DNA of 64,000 bases, taken from contig NC_090016.1 in NCBI RefSeq assembly GCF_036417845.1, positions 1-64,000 of the forward strand, read 5' to 3'. Source of the DNA: Apteryx mantelli (lineage: Eukaryota; Chordata; Aves; Apterygiformes; Apterygidae). How positions within the stretch are numbered: position 1 is the stretch's first letter; every line of letters starts with the position of its first letter. The position numbers and the translations under genes are program-made. Shown here in pieces: positions 44,205-64,000 of this stretch. Below the pieces are notes generated by a model. It saw nothing but the letters and a program-made list of their open reading frames with translations. It made no database searches and was not told the DNA's origin.

Positions 44205-44560
44205 GCCCAGGCGTCCGGGAGACCCCCATAACCCACCCCCCACCCCCAACCCCCCAGGGACCCAGGTGTCTGGGACACCCCGTTGTTGCGGGGGCCCAGG
44301 TGTCCGGGATAGCTCCAACCCCACGGAGGAGGGGGCCCAGGGGTCCGGGATGCCCCGTTGTTGGAGGGGCCCTGGCATCCGGGCCAGTCACCCATCGAGG
44401 GGACCCAGGCGTCCGGGACACCCCCCCTCCATGGACAACCCAAGTGTCTGGGACACCCCATCGTCAGGAAGGGGCCCAGGCGTCCGGAACACCCCATCAT
44501 CGAGGGGCCCAGGCGTCCGGGCCAATCCCCCTTGTTGGAGGGACCCAGGCGTCCTGCCCC
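44205..44560 (+). repeat. GCGTCCGGG minisatellite, forward orientation, in MMP14 promoter region
   Basis: About ten copies of GGGCCCAGGCGTCCGGGA or variants, with GACACCCC spacers. It ends about 150 bases before the MMP14 start codon. Confidence 0.85.
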
Positions 44561-44711
44561 CCCTCCTCCGCCCCCCCCTCAGTGCAGCGCCGCCCGCGGC
44601 CGGCAGGGGCGCCCCCCCCCTCACCCCCCCCCCCCGACGGCGCCGCCCCCCCGGTGCCTTCGCCCGGCGCCGCCCGGCGCCGTCCAGAGCAGCGGCCGCG
44701 GCCCCGCCACC

Positions 44712-59188
<14,477 letters not shown>

Positions 59189-59269
59189 CCACGCCCCCCC
59201 TTCTGCCCTCAGCCACGCCCCTCACACCTCCCAGGCCACGCCCTCCTCCCTCCTGCCTCTTCCCCTGCC

Positions 59270-60260
59270 TCCTTCCTTCCTGCGATGGGGTTACTGCCCC
59301 CCCCGTTGTGGCTGCTCTGCTCCAGGTTGGGATCCCGGTGGCCACGCCCCCACGAGGAGGCCACGCCCACAAGGGTGGATACACCCACCACAAAGGCCAC
59401 GCCCCCTCCTGCCTCTTCCTTCCTGGGATGGGGTTGCTGCCCCCCCTGTTGTGGCTGCTCTGCTCCAGGTGGGGGACCCGGTGGCCACACCCCCAGGAGG
59501 ACACTCCCACAAGGACACGCCCACCTCTCAAATGGACACGCCCACATCACAGGCCACACCCCCCTTCCTGCCCCTTCCCCTGCCCCTTCCCCTGCCTCTT
59601 TCCTTCCTGGACTGGGGCTGCCCCCTTGTTGTGGTTGCTTTGCTCCAGGTGGAAGCCCGGTGGCCACGCCCCCAGGAGGCCACTCCCACAAGGCCACGCC
59701 CCCATCCCTCCTGCCTCTTCCCCTGCCTCCTTCCTTCCTGGACTGGGGCTGCCCCCTTGTTGTGGTTGCTCTGCTCCAGGTGGGGGACCTGGTGGCCACG
59801 CCCACCCCGGAGGCCACTCCCACAAGGACACGCCCCATATCAGGACACGCCCCCCTCCTGCCCCTTCCCCTGCCTCCTTCCTTCTTGGACTGGGGCTGCC
59901 CGCTTGTTGTGGTTGCTCTGCTCCAGGTGGGGGACCTGGTGGCCACGCCCCCCCGGAGGAGGCCACTCCCCCAGGAGGCCACTCCCACAAGGACACGCCC
60001 CAGATCAGGCCAAGCCCCCCTCCTGCCCCTTCCCCTGCCTCCTTCCTTCTTGGACTGGGGCTGCCTCCTCTTGTGGTTGCTCTGCTCCAGGTGGGGGACC
60101 TGGTGGCCACGCCCCCACGAGGAGGCCACGCCCCCATGGAGCCACGTCCACCACCCAGGCCACGCCCCCCCTGCCTCTTCCCCTGCCTCCTTCCTTCCCA
60201 GGATGGGGCTGCTGCCCCCTGTTGTGGTTGCTCTGCTCCCTCCTGGGCATGGCCCCTCCC
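59270..60260. repeat. Tandem repeat in MMP14 3' UTR, about 120-160-base unit
   Basis: Seven diverged copies of a unit with CTTGTTGTGGTTGCTCTGCT, CCAGGTGGGGGACC, TGGTGGCCACGCCCCC and CTGCCTCCTTCCTTC. From about 60260 to 61130 the sequence is loosely repetitive GGCCACGCCCCC-rich DNA with no gene seen. Confidence 0.8.
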
Positions 60261-61129
60261 ACAGCCCTTGGGTGGCCCATGGGAGCCTGGTGGCCACACC
60301 CACAAGGGTGGACACGCCCCCTATTGAGCCACGCCCACAGGGAGACCACACCCACAAGGGTGGACACGCCCCCAAGGTGGCCACATATCCCCCCAAGGAG
60401 GGGGACTGTGGCCATGGCCACACCCCCCAAGGAGGCCACGCCCCCACCTGGAGCCACACCCGCAATGGGGGACACGCCCCTGCATAAGCCACGCCCCCAC
60501 GCCCCCACCTGGGGAGGCCCCTCCCACCCACAGCCCCTCTGCCGCATCCGGGGGGGGGGGGGCTCTGCCTGGGTTCCTGGTGGCCACGCCCCCAGGAGGC
60601 CCCCTCCCACTTGGAGGCCCCGCCCCCCTTTGCAGGAAAGCAGGGGGTGGGGCCTGGCTTGGCCCCGCCCTCCCCTTCCTTATGGTGCTCTGGGCGGGGC
60701 CGGTGAGGGGGCCACGCCCCCCTCCCTGCACCCACGTGTGAGGGTGGGCGGGGCTTCCCCCTGACCCCGCCCCCTTCCTCCTCCTCCTCCCCCCTGGGAG
60801 CCGCGCTGGGCGCGCCCAGGTTGGGGGGGGGAGGGGTCATGACCCTGCCCCCCCGGCCCCGCCTCTGACCTCGCTGGGAAAGGTCAGAGGTCAGCCCCGC
60901 CCGCTTGAGGAGGTGTGGGCGGAGCCGATGCGGGAGCCACACCCCCCCTGCAGGGCCAGGAGGAGGGGGAGGAGCTGCAGGTCACGTGACCCTCCCCCAA
61001 GCCCCGCCCACCCACCCACCCCCTCCCACCACAGAAGGGGGCGGGGCCATCTGTAGAGCGGAGGCCCCCCGATTGGCTGGCTCCGGGCATGGGGGCGGGG
61101 CCGAGGTGGGCAGGGGGAAAGGGGGCGGG

Positions 61130-61230
61130 GCTGCCTACGCAAACGAGGCCTATGCAAACGAAGGGGGCGGGGCCGACCGAGCTATGCAAATGGGATGGGT
61201 GGGTGGGGCTATGCAAATGAGGGGCGGGGC
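61130..61230 (+). promoter_or_regulatory. ATGCAAAT octamer cluster downstream of MMP14
   Basis: Two perfect ATGCAAAT octamers (about 61183 and 61212) and two ATGCAAAC/ACGCAAAC variants within 90 bases, each beside GGGGGCGGGGC. ATGCAAAT is the POU-factor octamer. The unit is the reverse complement of the one at 42365-43135. Confidence 0.6.
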
Positions 61231-61536
61231 CCGCTGTACATAGGGGCGCGGGGGGAGTTTTAGGGGGGATTTTGGGGGTTATTTGGGTTGGGTTTTTTTT
61301 ACCGTTTTCGGGGATTTTTTTCGGGGGGGTTTCGGAGGGGCCCGACCCCCCCCCTCCCCCATCCTGCTGGGCGGGACTTGGGGGGGGGAGGGGCCGCCCC
61401 GGACGCCTGGGCCCCCCGCGAACCCCCGGGGGGGGGTGGGGGGGTGGGAGGGGGAGGGGGGCGGGAGGGGAGAGACCCCTCCCCCCTCCCCCAGGACACG
61501 GACGAGTTAATAATTAATAATTAATTAATAATAATT

Positions 61537-61542
61537 AATAAA
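61537..61542 (+). terminator. MMP14: MMP14 poly(A) signal
   Basis: AATAAA at the end of a 35-base AT-only islet (TTAATAATTAATAATTAATT and on) about 2.35 kb after the stop. It is the first AATAAA I see after the MMP14 stop on this strand. Confidence 0.7.
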
Positions 61543-61579
61543 GAAAGGCCCGGAAAGGAGGCTGCCGCCGTGCTGGGGG

Positions 61580-62225
61580 CTACTGGGAGGGAACTGGAGG
61601 GGTCTGGCAGTTACTGGGAGGGAACTGGGGGCTACTTGGAGGCACTGGGGGTTACTGGGAGGCACTGGGGGGTTATTGGGAGGCACTGGGATGAGACTGG
61701 GGGCTACTGGGAGGCACTGGGGGGTTAGTGGGAGGCACTGGGAGCTACTGGGAGGCACTGGGAGAGGGCAGGGGGCTACTGGGGGGCCCTGGGGGCTACT
61801 GGGCAGGGATTGGGATGAGACTGGGGGCTACTGGGAGACACTGGGAGGCACTGGGGGGTTACTGGGAGGCACTGGGAGGCACTGGGGGGGTACTGGGGGG
61901 CACTGGGAGAGGGCAGGGAGCTACTGGGGGGCCCTGGGGGCTACTGGGCAGGGACTGGGGGGTCACTGGGGGTTACTGGGAGACACTGGGGGGTTACTGG
62001 GGGTTACTGGGAGGTGCTGGGGGTTTACTGGGAGGCACTGGGACGAGACTGGGGGCTACTGGGAGACACTGGGAGGCACTGGGGGGTTACTGGGAGGCAC
62101 TGGGAGAGGGTAGGGAGCTACTGGGGGCCCTGGGGGTTACTGGGAGGCACTGGGGGGGTTACTGGGGGTTACTGGGAGGCACTGGGGGGGTTACTGGGGG
62201 TTACTGGGAGGCGCTGGGAGGGGCC
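61580..62225. repeat. TACTGGGAGGCACTGGGGG minisatellite between MMP14 and MRPL52
   Basis: About forty copies of GGTTACTGGGAGGCACTGGG-type words. They are closely related to the intron 4 array of PRMT5, nearly 60 kb away. Confidence 0.88.
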
Positions 62226-62330
62226 GGGCTGGCGCCGGCGCGGGTCGCGTGCCTGGGCCGGGCGCCCGAGCGCTGAGCTCAGCGTTGCCGCACAGCTGGC
62301 GCCGCCGGGGCCACATCTGGAGCGGGGGGG
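62226..62330. other. Single-copy island with palindrome GCTGAGCTCAGC
   Basis: About 100 bases of non-repetitive CpG-rich sequence between two arrays. It has a perfect 12-base palindrome, GCTGAGCTCAGC, at about 62271-62282. No conserved coding frame is evident. Confidence 0.4.
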
Positions 62331-62485
62331 GGGGGGAGGGGAGGGGAGGGGAGGGGCCGGCACGTGATGGGGCCCAGGCGTCCGGGAGGCCCCCGCTCTC
62401 CCCCCCCCCCTCCCCCCGCCCAAGGGGGCCCAGGCGTCCGGGCGCAAACAACAGTCGCTGGAGCAGAAGGATCGAACGCGGCTTT

Positions 62486-62491
62486 TTTATT
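62486..62491 (-). terminator. MRPL52: MRPL52 poly(A) signal
   Basis: TTTATT on the + strand (AATAAA on the - strand), about 95 bases after the MRPL52 stop. Confidence 0.85.
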
Positions 62492-62582
62492 GATAGGAAG
62501 GGCCCAGGCGTCCGGGCGGCCCCAGCGGGCCCAGGCGTCCGGGCGGCGTCGCTCCACGCGGGGGCCCAGGCGTCCGGGTTCC

Positions 62583-63357
62583 TCACTGGTTCTTACTGGG
62601 CGGCGCTGGGGAGCCCTTGGGGCGCAGGCGGGTGCTGGGGGCGGCCGGGGGGGGCTTCGGCCGCGCTGCCGCCTCCAGGCTCTGGCTCAGCTGCACCGCC
62701 CGCCGCTGCCGGGGGGGGGGGGAGGGAGTCAGCGGGGCCCAGGCGTCCGGGGAAGGGGCCCAGGTGTCCGGGAAAGGGGCCCAGGTGTCCGGAAAAGGGG
62801 CCCAGGCGTCCGGGAAAAGGGGCCCAGGCGTCCAGGGAAGGGGCCCAGGTGTCCGGGAAAAGGGGCCCAGGCGTCCAGGGAAGGGGCCCAGGTGTCCGGG
62901 AAAAGGGGCCCAGGCGTCCGGGAAAGGGGCCCAGGTGTCCGGAAGAAGGGCCCAGGAGTCCAGGGGAGGGACCCAGGCATCCGGGAAGGGGCCCAGGTGT
63001 CCAGGAAGGGGCCCAGGCGTCCGGGGAAGGGCCCAGGCGTCCGGGGAAGGGGCCCAGGCGTCCGGCCCCCCCCCATTACTCACTGCAAAGGCCTCATTCT
63101 CCTGCAGCCGCCGAATTTGTCCCTTCCACAGCGGAGCCGGACGACCATCTTGGGGGGGGGGGGAGGAAAGAGGGGCGTCAGGGCCCAGGCGTCCGGGCGG
63201 CCCCCACCCCACCTCCGAGGGGGGGGGGAGGGGGGAGCAGAGCCCCCCCCCCCCCCATGAGGGACCCAGGCGTCCGGGCGGCTTCTCACCCACGAAGGAC
63301 CAATCCGGGAGGTCGCGCAGGGGCCCGTAACCGGCCGTGCTGGGGGCGAAGCCCTGC
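62583..63357 (-). CDS. MRPL52: Mitochondrial ribosomal protein L52 (3' part, last three exons)
   Basis: A subunit of the large mitochondrial ribosome (mL52). Three coding exons are visible on the - strand: 63357-63290, 63148-63084 and 62705-62583 (TGA at 62583-62585). They read GYGPLRDLPDWSFV, then DGRPAPLWKGQIRR and LQENEAFA, then RRAVQLSQSLEAAARP and an end at LRPKGSPAPPSKNQ. This matches the mammalian core GYGPLTELPDWSY / [22 protein letters not shown]. Splice sites and phases agree, with donors GTGAGA and GTGAGT. The last exon encodes 40 residues, shorter than the about 49 of human because the glutamine-rich helix is reduced and a proline-rich stretch stands in its place. The first exon with ATG and mitochondrial presequence is not in the window and probably lies past 64000. 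Confidence 0.92.
62730..63070. repeat. GCGTCCGGG minisatellite in MRPL52 intron
   Basis: About fifteen copies of GGGGCCCAGGCGTCCGGGAA, a unit near 20-21 bases, lying between the last two MRPL52 exons. Confidence 0.92.
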
Positions 63358-63374
63358 CTGGGGGGGGAGGGGGG

Positions 63375-64000
63375 AGAATGAGGGGCCCAGGCGTTCGGGG
63401 AGACCCGGTCCATCCCCATCCCCACACACCCAGGGGGCCCAGGCATCTGGGGAAGGGGCCCAGGTGTCCGGGGAAAGGGCCCAGGTGTCCGGGAAGGGGC
63501 CCAGGTGTCCGGGAAGGGACCCAGGTGTCCAGGAAGGGGCCCAGGCGTCCGGGAAGGGGCTCAGGCATCCGGGAAAAGGGCCCAGGCGTCCGGGAAAAGG
63601 GCCCAGGCGTCCGGGGAAGGGGCCCAGGCATCCGGGAAAAGGGCCCAGGCGTCCGGGAAAGGGGCCCAGGTGTCCGGGAAGGGGCCCAGGCATCCGGGAA
63701 AAGGGCCCAGGCGTCCGGGGAAGGGGCCCAGGCATCCGGGAAAAGGGCCCAGGCATCCGGGAAAGGGGCCCAGGTGTCCGGGAAGGGGCCCAGGCGTCCG
63801 GGAAAGGGGCCCAGGCATCCGGGGAGGGGCCCAGACGTCCGGGGAAGGGGCCCAGGCGTCCGGGAAAGGGGCCCAGGCGTCCGGGAAGGGGCCCAGGTGT
63901 CCGGGGGAGGGACCCAGGCGTCCGGGAAGGGACCCAGGTGTCCGGGGAAGGGGCCCAGGTGTCCGGGGAAAGGGCCCAGGTGTCCGGGGAAGGGGCCCAG
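63375..64000. repeat. GCGTCCGGG minisatellite at right edge (MRPL52 intron 1)
   Basis: About twenty-eight copies of GGGGCCCAGGCGTCCGGGAA running off the window. Same family and orientation as 44205-45760 and 62730-63070. Confidence 0.92.

Overview
The window looks like part of a very GC-rich bird microchromosome ("dot" chromosome type). The exons are vertebrate and fully recognisable, intergenic gaps are short, almost every intron is filled by its own G- or C-rich minisatellite, and I see no obvious transposon. A bird is an inference from composition and gene content; a crocodilian or turtle is not formally excluded.

Gene order, left to right: (1) the 3' end of an unidentified + strand gene, with a poly(A) signal at 490-495; synteny suggests HAUS4. 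(2) PRMT5, + strand, 17 coding exons from 1177 to 23202, 640 codons plus stop. (3) RBM23, + strand, with a noncoding first exon near 24030-24104 and coding exons from 25190 to 40170. (4) The C-terminal end of an RGK-family GTPase, most likely REM2, on the - strand at 42149-42241, tail to tail with RBM23. (5) MMP14 (MT1-MMP), + strand, 10 coding exons from 44712 to 59188, 593 codons plus stop. (6) MRPL52, - strand, last three coding exons at 62583-63357; its first exon lies beyond the right edge.

The same set (HAUS4, PRMT5, RBM23, REM2, LRP10, MMP14, MRPL52) forms a block on human 14q11.2. Compared with my memory of that block, MMP14 is flipped here, LRP10 is not visible, and REM2 is reduced to a C-terminal stub. 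Two repeat families, a GCGTCCGGG minisatellite and an ATTTGCAT/GC-box unit, lie on both sides of MMP14 in opposite orientations. That offers a possible substrate for the flip.

The most unusual feature is where the repeats come from. In PRMT5 introns 7 and 11 and RBM23 intron 10 the repeat unit contains a copy of the neighbouring exon edge, with its splice site. Promoter motifs are amplified too: nine inverted CCAAT boxes upstream of PRMT5, seven direct CCAAT boxes upstream of RBM23, and about sixteen YY1-like CCATCTTGG motifs in the last PRMT5 intron. Two exons carry single-C length changes in C runs (PRMT5 exon 13, compensated; RBM23 exon 13, uncompensated), which may be assembly errors.

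The genes do not form one pathway: PRMT5 is an arginine methyltransferase, RBM23 an SR-like RNA-binding protein, MMP14 a membrane collagenase and MRPL52 a mitochondrial ribosomal protein.
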